A stretch of 64,000 nt of DNA from Tetradesmus obliquus (Eukaryota; Chlorophyta; Chlorophyceae; Sphaeropleales; Scenedesmaceae), in assembly GCA_030272155.1 (NCBI GenBank), contig CP126191.1, forward strand, positions 9,012,501 through 9,076,500. Reading direction: 5' to 3'. This document shows, in pieces, positions 45,498-55,982 of this stretch. A model generated the notes under the pieces. The model ran no database searches, was not told the DNA's origin, and worked only from the letters and a program-made list of their open reading frames with translations. The position numbers and the translations under genes were made by a program. Within the stretch, counting starts at the first letter, position 1. Each line of letters starts with the position of its first letter.

Positions 45498-46860
45498 GTA
45501 AGCTGGGGCTCAAAGCAAAACGCTTGCAGCACAACTGCGCCCTGTCATCCCGCACTCGGTCATATGCAGTGGGGCAGCGTCGAGAACAGCTGACACAGCA
45601 AAGAGACAGGCACTGCCTAGTTCAGTGCTGACCTTTGCTTGGAGCTGCATTACAGTTTGCCGTGCTGTGGGTCATGATCTGGCAATGCGAGCAGGGCGCC
45701 AAACCACGCCGTGTGCGCTGGGCGTACGACAGCGACCGCTGCGCTGTGCATGGCGGCTACAAGCGCATCTGCCCTGCTGTAGAGGAGGACAACGTTGAGC
45801 ACGAGGTGGTGCCTGCCTGTGTGGTGTCATCGCTGCCGCCTGACCTGGGCTTCTCTTATTTTGAGGTGAGGCAAATTGTTGGCAGAGCGTTGATGTTTGA
45901 CAGTTGAGTATACGGTAACAGGCTGCCGCCGCCAAACTTGAAACAAGCTTGAATGTTGACAATACGCATTACTTCCTGAATGACAGCATCAGCATCATAA
46001 CTAGTCTGGACGGTGTGCTTTGGGGCTTCTGGTGTCTGCCTGCAGGTGACTATTGGTGAGATCATGAAGGAAGTCACTCACTTAGCAGCTGCATTGCCAG
46101 CAAAAGCAGCAGGTGCAGCTGCAGCAGGTGTCGGATCTGCAACAGGGGCAATCACTGCAGCAGGGTCAGCACCACCAACGCCAGGCGCTGCAGGGGCTAC
46201 AGCAGGACCTGCAGCAGCACGAGCAGTGGCAGGTGCTGCAGCAGCTGCTAGTAACGCTGCTACAGCAGCCGCAGGTGGCGGGGAAGCCAAGAAAGTAATG
46301 GCACCACAGCAGCAGCAGCAGCAGCAGAAAGCGCAGATCATTGCACCAAATATCAATGTCGGCATTGGCATAGACAAGGCCACGTATGATACACCACCAG
46401 GGCTGCGTGAGAACACCTTTTCGTACAGCAGCATCAACGGATACAAGTAAGTCGTGGGGCTGGGCTGCAGCGTGTTGTGTTTTTTCTGATAACTTCACTA
46501 TGCATGGCTTGCGTTGTGCTGCACATGTGCACATCACAAGGCTGCTGCTGCGGTCCTTGTGTGGTCTTCTGCTTAGCGTCGAGAGAAGATTGCTGTTACA
46601 GCAAATAATGGCCATTGCATGGCTCACGGTGTGCTGTGCTGTGCTGGCTGTGGCTCCTTGTGCTGGCAGGTACTCTGGGACAGTCAGCAGCGCCCGGCAG
46701 TATGGCCCCAAGTGGGGCGACGGAGACACAGTAGGTGAGGCGCGCAAATGTGCTGAGCGCGCTGCAGCAGTACATGCCGATTGTGCTGCTGGCATGCACG
46801 AGCCTTGATGTCTAGGCGGTTGATATGCCTCACAGCGTTGTGCAACTTTCTTTGGTGTTG

Positions 46861-46935
<75 letters not shown>

Positions 46936-49900
46936 AGGTGTTGTGTTCAACCGTGCCTACCGCAGCATCAGCTTCACCAAGAATGGGCAGCACCTGGGCG
47001 TGGCGGTGAGGGACAGGGACTTCCCTGACACACTCAACGCAGATGACCTGTGTGCCATGGTCGGCTGGCGCACCACGGGTGAGGCTGCAGGATGCGGCAG
47101 CTGTGGGTGCTGCAAAACTCCTGGCGGGGCTGCAAAGGCTTGTCTTGGAGTTACACGGCGATAGCTGTCTTTGCATGACTGCCTGCAAGAGCAAGCAGAG
47201 CAGCCAACACAACATGGTGCCGATACCAGTGAGCTGCAGTGCATGCTGCCGCCTGGCGTATGAGACATGTGCTTGGCCTGCATTTGGCCTTTTTGTTTCC
47301 AGCAGCATACACACAACCGGCCTGCTTCGTGCTATGACGCTGATGCTATGGCTTGATGGGTAACATGACGATGAACCGGCCTGCTTTGCCTGCCACGTGG
47401 CCTGCTCCGCCTGCTGGCCTTGCCTGCTGGCCATGCCTGCAGGCATCAAGGAGATCACTGCCAACTTTGGCCTGGACCCTGAGCTGCCTTTTGTGGCCAA
47501 TGTGGATGACCTGCTCATTGAGGAGGAGGCACTCAACAACCCAGGTGCGCCAGGGGATGATATGCGGCGTGCGTGCATGGCTGGGGGCAGTATGTGCCAG
47601 ATGCGGCTGCGGCTCGGCCACCAGGTGCATGTTGATGCAGTACAGGCGGCAGCATGTGCTGTGCTTGTGGCACTGCACAATTCACGTGTTGGTGCGCAGG
47701 CGTGTAAGCACAGCTGTGGTGTGCTGTGCTGCGTGCAGGCGACAAGGAGCCGTGGCGAATGAAGGACAAGGTGCACCCCATCCACCTGGCATGCTGCAGC
47801 AAGAACTCACAGGTGGGAGACGTGCGGCGCTGGCAGAGAGCAGTTGGCTGCGGCTCAATACGCAGCCTTGCAAGCATGCTCCGCTCTCACCAGTGATGAA
47901 GCTTTTGGAAAGCATGGTTGCGATACGTCTTTTGCTGCACGAGACAGGTCTGTTACAGGGCTGCATGGCTGCATTGTCACGTCTGTGCCGCAGGTGCTTG
48001 AGACGCTGCTGAAGGCTGGCGCAGACGTCTTCCGCAAGGACGCTGATGACTGGATGGCGCTGCACTTTGCAGGTGCGCCTGTGGCGTACAACTACATGTA
48101 GCCCCCCAACTTTCAGCTGCGCATTTGCAGCTGATGGGCTGCTAGCTGTTGACCCTAGATTTGCCTCACGCTTTGACTTTCCAACATATCGTCCGCCTGT
48201 CTTATGCTGACTGGGTGACTGCCCAGCGCACTTGCTACCTTGAGCAACTGCAAGCCTTGAGGCATGTGGTCTGACATTCTCACATGTGTGTGCTGTGCAG
48301 CGCTGGTGGGCTGGGACGTGGGAGTGGCGACACTGCTGAAGACGTGGAGGGACAGGAGGAAGGCCAAGGTGCGCCCTGCACACATCTTGTGCAATAGCAA
48401 TTTGCAGCAGCTCCATGGTGGCATGATGTTGCAGCTGATTAGTCATGAATCTCGTGCCTTGCACTATTGTGGCTATTCTGCAGGACTGCTGGGCAGCGCT
48501 TTGTGCCTGCCTTGTGTATTGCCCCAGTTCCGGGTTGTGGCTGTGCTGCTGCAGGCTGGGCTCACCAAGCAGCAACCTGCCAAGCCAGACCAGCCGGGCG
48601 CTGCAGGCCAGAAGCCATCCGATGCAATTCCGGGCCAGGTGAGCTGCACCGCAAACACATGCACGCCCAGATACAACAGATCATCATCAGCTATGGAGGC
48701 ACATGCCATGAACCACACCATCAGACAGGCTGGTACTTGAAACGCATGTCGTGTGTGAAGCGCAAGAGACAACGTTTGTATGCTGGGTCAGTCGTCAACT
48801 GCCTCTGCCAGCTCATGTTGCTGTTGTACTTGCTGTGCTGCATGCGCTGCAGCGGATCTGCTGGCGAGACAGTGCACATTCTGCATCATGATTGCGCACA
48901 CCACACACGCCTGTAGCCTGCTGTAGCTGTCAATCAATCTCTTCACTGGTGCTTGCACGCCCCTGCTCACTGGGAAATAACTGTAGTCACATCAGGTCAC
49001 ATGCAGATCCTGGTCCATTGTTGCACAGGCACGAGGCGGCGCCTTCTTTGTCGATGCGCGCACAAAGTACGGCTCCACGCCGCTGCTGTTTGCCATCAAG
49101 AACAGCCACAGCGAGGCCACGCGCATCTTGATTGAGGACGGCGGCGCTGACTGCAGCGTGACAGACAAGCAGGTGCACTGCTGCGGGGTTCGGCTGCATG
49201 ATTGTGGTTGGTAGTCATGCTGTGATGTGGTGTGCTGAGCTGAGCGTGTGCCCATCATGGCAGCAGATGCCGAGACACCGGCCAGCAGCCTGCAGCAGCG
49301 CAACTGCATGCTGCGCTGGTGCACAGCACGATGGTCAGGCTCTGAGAGAGATAGGTACGGCGTCTCTGCATTGTCCGCTGAAGATGGCCAAACACGCATG
49401 TGCTCTCTGCAACACATGTACTGCAGGGCCGCACGCTGCTGATGTGGGCGGCAGCCACAGGCAACGTGGACATCATGAACATGCTCATCCACCAGGTGCG
49501 CAGCCGGCAATGGCGCGGTCGTGATGGTAACTGCTGCACGCCAGTGGAGCTAGCTGCGCTGCCACAGGATGCAGTGACTTGCTTACATTGCAATACAGGG
49601 CTTGAAATGCAATCACCGTGGTACCGGCTGCTGCTTGACGTTGCAACTGACAGGCAGGCCGCAGTGAAGCATTGCGGGCTGGCAGACCTGCTGCTGGTTC
49701 TGCTGCAACCAAACTCACTGTTATCACCAATCGTAGTGTGTCTGGTGGCGTGCTGCGCTGCTGCTGCGCTGTGCTGCAGGGTGTGGCGGTGAAGACCAAG
49801 GACTACCTGGGGCGCACCGCCATGCAGTACGCCAGCAACGAGGCTGCCGCAGACTTCCTGGAGAAGCGCGCCAACCAGACCATCCCCTACGAGGGCCGCG

Positions 49901-51670
49901 AGTACCTGCAGCTGCGCGTGGACACAGAGGTCAGGAAGGGCGCAGGTGCGCCTGAGTTGCTGTTCTTGCAGACATGTGTGCGGCTCTTGCATCCACATGC
50001 TGTAGCACAGCCCTTCGGCAATGCGCTGAAGCATATGCCGAAGTTTGCGGAGCCAGAGGTCAAGAAGGGCGCAGGTGCAAGATGGGCCTGGGGGCTGGCG
50101 CTGCAGCAGCTTCAGCAGCTGCGTTGCCGTTGCCTGAACCAACCAATATGTGCTCTATTGCGGCATCGTGCATGCATGCATGCTCTTGCTGCTGTGCGCT
50201 GTTCTCAACCCTGCGAAGCCTGGGTGCGAAGCCTGGGTCAATGTTTGCTGCAGTCGGGCATGTGTATATGGCCAAGGCGACTGCCACGGGCGACCCGCTG
50301 GCCATCAAGTTCCACAACGCCAGCGCTGCACGTGACACCAGCTTTGATGTGTTGAAGAAGCTGGTCAACAAGGTCAGCCGGCAGTTCCTGGTGGCGCCGC
50401 CTGCCGGCATGAGCGACGCAGAGGTGCGGGAGGGCAGCTGCAACAGCGGCTGCGGCTGGCGTGACATGTGCAGGGCTGCAGCAGGCATGTGTGCACAGTT
50501 ACAATCGTGTATTCCCTTGGGTTGTAAAATTATGAATGTGCTGCCAGCGAGTTCTCATACATTCACGATGGTGAAGCTGCTTCCTGCTAGCTTGCTTGAT
50601 TGATTGGTCAGCAACAGCCGTGCTGTTGCCTGATATGTGTGTGCGCCACCACCCCACCTGCAGGTGAAGTTTGACGACTTCAAGCGTGACCCAGCTCACC
50701 CCTATGCCCTGGTCATGGAGGGGGGCGACCAGTGCCTGCAGGTGCGCAGCTGCGGCATGCACGGAGCAGCCAGCACCACGCAGCTTCACGCAGCATGTTG
50801 CTGTGTCTGTTGACGGCGTGCAAACAGTGTAGCTGTCCCCTGCTGCAACATATGTCTGCCAGACCACTGTGATATGTATGCCATATGGCAGCTTGTGAGC
50901 GGCTGTAGTGCAACGGTGTGTGCGGCTGTCAGCGGCGTGCCCAGCAGCCCAATCTGGTGCCGCCAGCTCTGCAGTTGATGAGCTGCCTGGCTGCTGCTGC
51001 TGCTGCCTCCTTGCAGGATGTGCTGGATGAGATTGGCCCCGCAGGCTTCTGCGCACCCATGTGAGCCGCCAGCAGCACACTGCCATTTCTTGCACATGAG
51101 TGCCTATGCCGCACGTCACACAGCAGTGTCTATTGTGCAGCAGTCTGCCATACACACCAGGCCAGTCAATGTGGCTGACGCATGTTGTACAGTTTGCTGA
51201 GTAGCAAAGCTGCTTGATGAGCCAGTAGCTGCGCTGGGTGCGTCTATGCGCCAAATCTCCACTATCACCATGGCGAACTCTCACCACTTGTTGTTGCTGT
51301 GGCCCCTGCAGTCCAGACAATCAGTGCCGTTTCATCTTTGAGAACATGGTGTCTGCACTGCACCACCTGCACTCACACGGCTACGGTGAGCATGTGCAGG
51401 CAGCAGGCATCAGCAAGTGCGCAGCCATGCAGGCACCACGATTGTATGGGTGCTCACGAGTCCCAAGCCTTTCTTCACTCCACCCCACTGTAGGGTAGCC
51501 TCCCATCTCACTAGACTTTTTCATGGCAAGACCAGACTAAGAGAGCAGGCACCAGCTACTGCTCCATAGTGGAATCGTGCGTGGGTGGTCGTTTCTCACC
51601 TCTTGCACATCCAGCCAAGCAGTATGTTGTTGACTTGAACACCATGACAGCCGCTGTTTGTTCACTACTG

Positions 51671-51712
<42 letters not shown>

Positions 51713-52004
51713 AGCGCACCACGACCTCAAGGCGCGCAACTGTGTGCGCTTCTTCAACGGCCACTACAAGCTCATCGACTTTGACAACTCGCGCTGCTTT
51801 GCGGATGAGCAGGTGATCAGCGGCAACCTGCAGCACAACTCTGTGATCCTGATGAGTAAAGCTGCTGCCTCATCCAGTTCAGCACTCACGGAACATGTGT
51901 GCTTACCACAGAGCCTCATGGGGCAAAGGCCAGCTGCAGCAAAGCTACACCTGAGCATTGCAGCCGGCAGCTGGCCCAGCACTGCAGCACACAAGTATCC
52001 GCCC

Positions 52005-52038
<34 letters not shown>

Positions 52039-53803
52039 GTGGTGGCTCCTCAGGAGATGGGCTTCACGTCTGCAGAGATCTGCAGCCCTGAGGTGGCCCG
52101 GTGCCTGCTGGCGCGCGGCAAGCTGCTGCGTAGCGACCCCTCCATGGACATGTGGGCGCTGGGCTGCGTGCTGTACCAGCTCACCACACACAGGTGCGCC
52201 CGGGCAGCTCCCTGCAGCCGCCGCACGGCGTGTATATGCGTGTGCACAGCTCAGTTGCGTGACCCATGATGCGCCATGAGCTGCATTTCTGATGCAGTCG
52301 CTGAACACAGACTGGCCCTTGGACACAGATATTCTCTGCATGCGGTCGTCAGGGCTCCCACACAGCAGATTGCCTTGTGTTGCTGCTGGCTGTCATGCTG
52401 CGCTGTGCTGCCGCCAGGCACCTGCTGCCTGACGTTGCCGGCTGGGAGCAGGACGAGGTCTACAAGCGGGGCAATGAGGAGGCCATGGAGGTGAGGGGCG
52501 GCCGCGGCACAGCTGCTGCGCTGAAGTGGACAGCACGTATGGCGTATGCGGCATAGACACCATCAGCACAGCAGCACAGCTGCAGAGTTGCAAGATGTCA
52601 GGCCCCAGCGTGCTGCACATGGAGTCCAGGGCCTCGGATGTATCGGCATGTGGCTTTGCAATCTCTTTGCAATTTGGCAAGATGCCTCTGCACCTCAACA
52701 TCTGCCTACGGCATCTCTCAAGCAGCCATGTTCCAGTCTTTGCACGTCCGCATTCGTCTGCCATTCGCACCAAATCAATGCGCCTCCTACCTGCTTGCGC
52801 ACTGGAGCAAAATCGCCAAATCGCCTCTGCAATAAACTGCTGCTGCTGTTATGCGCAGGCCTGGAAGCGGCTGGATGGCGACAAGCCCATCCGCAAGCTG
52901 CTGGACGAGCACTTGAAGAGTGGCGCAGACAACCCCGCCTACGAGCTGCTGCTGGGGCTGCTGCGGCCCAACCCCAAGGCGCGCTTCAGCATCGCTGATG
53001 TGACGGCCAGCACGTTTTTGACAGGCGGCGCGGCACTCAACACCATCTTGGGGGAGACCAAGGTGCGGTGGCCCGGCTCAAAATTGCCGTGTGCTGTGTG
53101 ACGTTTGGGTGCGCTGTGTCCGCTGCCGTCTCCGCAACGAGCCAGCGCGTGCGGCTTGTCTACCGCAAACCCACAAAATGTGCCAAGTGGCGCTGTCCTT
53201 GTTGACCCTGTCTCTGCAGCTGCAGAAGCTGAATGTGAAGATGGACCTGGTGGTAAACTGACATCATCACGTGGCTTCCAGCGGATGTACTGCATTGCTG
53301 GTGTAACTTGTGCACTATCGTAATGCTGCCGCAGAAGCTGAATGTGAAGATGGACCTGGTGGTGGCTGGCATCTCCGACCTGAAGGAGCGCATGGTCAAG
53401 CTGGAGGACCTGCCCGACCAGGTCAGGGCGGGCTTCAAGGACGTGGGCGGCCAGATCAGCAGCTTCAGGAAGATGGTGCTGCAGGTGCGCTGGCAGGCCT
53501 GTACAGGCCTGCTTGGGCTTAAATTATAAATCACGTAGGACGGAGCGTGGCAGGCGGCGTGAGCATGGATGGAGCATGAGCTTGCTTGTGTGTTGCGGCC
53601 TCAGCACGGGTAGCCGCTGTAGCAGCTGTCCACGTTTGTTTTGAATCTTCTGTGAGCGCCTCTGGCTAGACATGTAGTGCAGGGTGATGGGCGCGTTTTG
53701 ATGCTGAAGCAACTGGTGCGCATTGCAGGGCCATGCTTACAACTAGCTAGACCTTCGCTTGGCTAGCTGGGCAGTAGCATACTGCTGCGCCTGGCGTCAA
53801 CTC

Positions 53804-53841
<38 letters not shown>

Positions 53842-55117
53842 ATTACGATGGCATTGCATCCTGTAGGTGCACAAGGCTGAGTGCCCGGGCACGTTTGTGA
53901 TCGGCCCTGAGCTGAGCACTGCGGAGGCGCTGCAGCTGGCTGGCGGCGGCCCCTGCGCTGCACAGGATGCGCTCAGCAGCTGGACGGATGGCCTGGCTGC
54001 GATCTTCAAAGGTAATCGCTGGAATGTATAGTTCGGCTGCTTAGCACATATGCTGCTTGCGGTCTGGCGTGCCTGCTGCTTGTTGCCACACAGCTACTCC
54101 TGCTTTCACCATGATTACGACACAACAAGCAGCACTGCTGCTGCTAATCATGCTAGCCACTCCACAATCTACAGTCATTGAAAAACACACTCTGCTTCCT
54201 GCACCTGGTCCCCAACCCCACCCTGCCTGCCTGGCTGCCGCGCCCAGGCGAGATGAGCATGGGCGACTTTGCTGAAGGGCTGACGCACACCAAGTTCAAG
54301 CTGCGCCTGGTGTGCGAGTCATGCGGGGAGCCGCAGGGCGAGGGCTACAGCGTGAAGCAGCCCAAGGAGTGGGTGGCCACCATGCTGCCAGCAATGAAGG
54401 TGGGGGGCACATTATGCTTGCAGAGGATAGGTGTTGCAGGCAGGAGCCTGACAATGATTCAACACCCCAAGTTTGGCAGTGTGGTAGCGATATGAGCTTG
54501 CTTCAGTTGACAATTGACAGGAGGTGCTGCAAAACAACGCTGCGTTCCTTCAGGTGTCGTTGACGGTGGCCAAGATTGCCAATGTGGGGCTGGGCCTGGC
54601 CGGCTGCTTCTTCCCCGGCATCCCCAGCATCCCCGATGACGTGCTGGCCAAGGGCAGCGACATCCTGGCGGGGCTGGACCACAAGAGCAGCGCGGAGGAC
54701 TTTGCGTGCATACAGGTGCGGTGGTGTTGATGAGATAGAAGCAGGGTGGAAGCAGATGTCGCAGATGGGCTGGTGTACGCTGCTCTGAATGCATGCAGTT
54801 AGCTGTGTCGGCATACATGCTCATGTTGCTGAAGACAGGTGTAGGAAGGCGTTGGGAACTGTGGCGTGTGTGCTGACACTGTTGTGTATGCGTGCCCTGC
54901 AGGGGGCGCTGGACAGTGGGGCAACTGGAGGAGGCGCAGACGATCTGCAGAAGCAGGTGAGGCCTTGTACTGCGCCGACTGCGCTAAGCTTATGTCTGCC
55001 ACGTCAATGGCTTGTGGGGTAGTGCGCTGCACACTCGTTTACGTCGGCAAATTGTGTAGGTCAGACCGCATGCCTTGTTCAGAGCGTGCTGCTGTTGCAC
55101 TGAACGTCAGGACCGTG

Positions 55118-55153
<36 letters not shown>

Positions 55154-55425
55154 GCAGGTTGATGCTGGCTTGCGGCAGCTGCACGTGTTCCTGGACTCTG
55201 CCGACCCCACGCACACCTGGGGCGGCCTGGCCCTGGTGGACATGGGCGCAGAGCCAGCAGCAGGCAGCCACGGCAGCAGCGCAGTGCAAGGCAGCCGCAA
55301 GAGCTTCACTGCGGGCAAGGCAGGCAAAAGCAGTGGTGGGGCAGGCTGCGCGGATGGTGGCGCGGCAGATGAGATGCCAGAGTCGGTGCTGTGGGTATGC
55401 AAGGGATGCCTGATGGGCACCAAAT

Positions 55426-55458
<33 letters not shown>

Positions 55459-55982
55459 GCAGCGCTGGGGACTGGCTGATTGGTGCTGCGAAGGGCAAAG
55501 GCGCAGGCAGGGCCAGGCAGGCATCAAGCAGCGGCAGCAGTGCAGCAGCAGCAGCAGATGAGGTGCTGAGGCTGAAGGAGGGCATCAGGAGCCGAGACAT
55601 TGCTGTGCGGCTGCTGGTGAGGGAGCTGAAGCAGGCGGGGCTGCAGGTGCCAGCACTGCCGGCAGGTGTGGGCGCAGGGGATGCAGCCAGCAGCGGTGGC
55701 GGTGGGGGCAGTGGGGGCCGGCTGCTGGCACGGCTGACTGGCAGCTTTGGGCATGGCAGCGCAAGTGATGCAGTGCGGGCAGGTGCTGGAGGTGGTGCTG
55801 GTGTGCTGAATGACGGGGCGAAGCAAGCTGCTGCAGGTGGCGCTGTGGGTGGGAGGGGGGTGGCGGGGGCGAAGATTACTGCAGGGTCTGACAAGGGTGG
55901 TGCGAGCAGCGGCAGCGGCAGTGGCAGCGGTGGGGGGTGCTTGTGGCTGCGGGGTGCTGCTGCAGTGCATCCTGAGCCGTAA
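36009..55982 (+). CDS. Ankyrin-repeat / SPRY / protein kinase giant protein
   Basis: Fifty exons over 20 kb give about 2,559 residues. Every junction keeps phase; one (exon 46 to 47, 54025/54175) needs a weak GTATAG donor because the better GTAATC donor at 54011 breaks the frame. Order: an Ala/Ser/Thr-rich N-terminus (about 1-245), about 24 ankyrin repeats, a SPRY domain (about 1200-1480) with an Ala-rich insert, about five more ankyrin repeats, a kinase domain (about 1742-2035), then a C-terminal region of about 525 residues. No signal peptide or membrane span is evident, so it is probably cytosolic. Ankyrin and SPRY parts normally bind proteins, so it likely scaffolds partners for its own kinase. 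The start ATG has no competing upstream ATG in frame. A TGTAA motif follows the stop by 135 bp. Exon coordinates are in the domain entries. Substrate and pathway are unknown. Confidence 0.85.
45656..47544 (+). other. SPRY (B30.2-like) domain within the ankyrin array
   Basis: Exons 24-28: 45656-45865, 46046-46446, 46670-46734, 46938-47078 and 47443-47544. The domain opens with SSLPPDLGFSYFEVTI, the usual YFEV(T/K)I start. An Ala/Gln insert of about 90 residues follows, coded by the first part of exon 25. Then come INVGIGIDKATYDTPPGL, TFSYSSINGYKYSGT, KWGDGDTVGVVFNRAYRSIS, FTKNGQHLGVAV and ITANFGLDPELPFV, which match in order the SPRY strands (GD.(I/V)G...., FT.NG..LG.A and NFG..PF). Ankyrin repeats resume right after, with KVHPIHLACCSKNSQVLETL. 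Confidence 0.85.
46861..46937. repeat. (CTG)25 tract ending at a 3' splice site
   Basis: An uninterrupted CTG run of about 25 units whose last bases (CTGCAG) form the acceptor of exon 27 in the ankyrin-kinase gene. It is the longest CTG tract in the window. Confidence 0.9.
47739..49945 (+). other. Ankyrin array 2
   Basis: Exons 29-35: 47739-47812, 47994-48072, 48301-48368, 48528-48638, 49029-49172, 49427-49495 and 49780-49945. About five repeats: VHPIHLACCSKNSQVLETLL, DDWMALHFAALVGWDVGVAT, GSTPLLFAIKNSHSEATRIL, GRTLLMWAAATGNVDIMNML and GRTAMQYASNEAAADFLEKR. A Pro/Lys-rich loop (KQQPAKPDQPGAAGQKP) interrupts the second. The linker YEGREYLQLRVDTEVRKGA then leads into the kinase. Confidence 0.85.
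50006..50074 (+). other. Possible cassette exon 36
   Basis: A 69-nt exon candidate with a CTGTAG acceptor and a GCAG|GTGCAA donor. It reads AQPFGNALKHMPKFAEPEVK plus KGA. Its last bases (GAGGTCAAGAAGGGCGCAG) nearly repeat the end of exon 35 (GAGGTCAGGAAGGGCGCAG). Exon 35 can also splice directly to exon 37 in the same phase, so inclusion is optional for the frame. Confidence 0.5.
50254..53062 (+). other. Protein kinase domain
   Basis: Exons 37-44: 50254-50423, 50664-50741, 51017-51060, 51312-51385, 51715-51812, 52054-52193, 52418-52490 and 52859-53062. GAVGHVYMAK stands for the Gly-rich loop, LAIK carries the ATP-binding Lys (about 1760), and FENMVSALHHLHSHGYAH is helix E. HHDLKARN (about 1865-1872) is the catalytic loop with His replacing Arg of HRD. 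IDFDNSR replaces DFG with DFD (Asp about 1885 kept). CSPE stands for APE, DMWALGCVLYQL is helix F, and NPKARFSIADVTASTFL ends the C-lobe. The catalytic Asp, Asn and metal Asp are present, so it may be active. HHD and DFD are both unusual. No helix-C Glu could be assigned by eye. Subfamily undecided. Confidence 0.85.
53220..55982 (+). other. C-terminal region after the kinase
   Basis: Exons 45-50: 53335-53484, 53867-54025 (or -54011), 54175-54399, 54554-54715, 54903-54956 and 55158-55982, with a possible 33-nt extra exon at 53220-53252. A helical, heptad-like stretch (LNVKMDLVVAGISDLKERMV) may be a coiled coil. LRLVCESCGEPQGEGY, then QPKEWVATMLPAMK and LTVAKIANVGLGLAGCF, form a conserved-looking module. 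I recall similar ...CE....GY..P..W... modules at the C-termini of protist multidomain signalling proteins but cannot name a family. The end is Gly/Ser/Ala-rich with WVCKGCLMGTKC and DIAVRLLVRELKQAGLQVP. The stop is TAA at 55980-55982. Confidence 0.7.

Noticed and set aside
46166-47785. 539-codon minus-strand ORF with poly-Ser
   Set aside because: It is antisense to SPRY exons whose splice phases and motifs are clear. The frame stays open because CTG repeats read as poly-Ser/Ala on the other strand.
50254-53062. Kinase as an independent gene
   Set aside because: Exon 37 begins in mid-codon with no start ATG, and its phase matches the upstream ankyrin exons.
55079-55894. 271-codon minus-strand ORF, Pro/Ala/Ser-rich
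   Set aside because: It is antisense to the last exon of the ankyrin-kinase gene; composition is explained by Gly/Ser/Ala codons read backwards.
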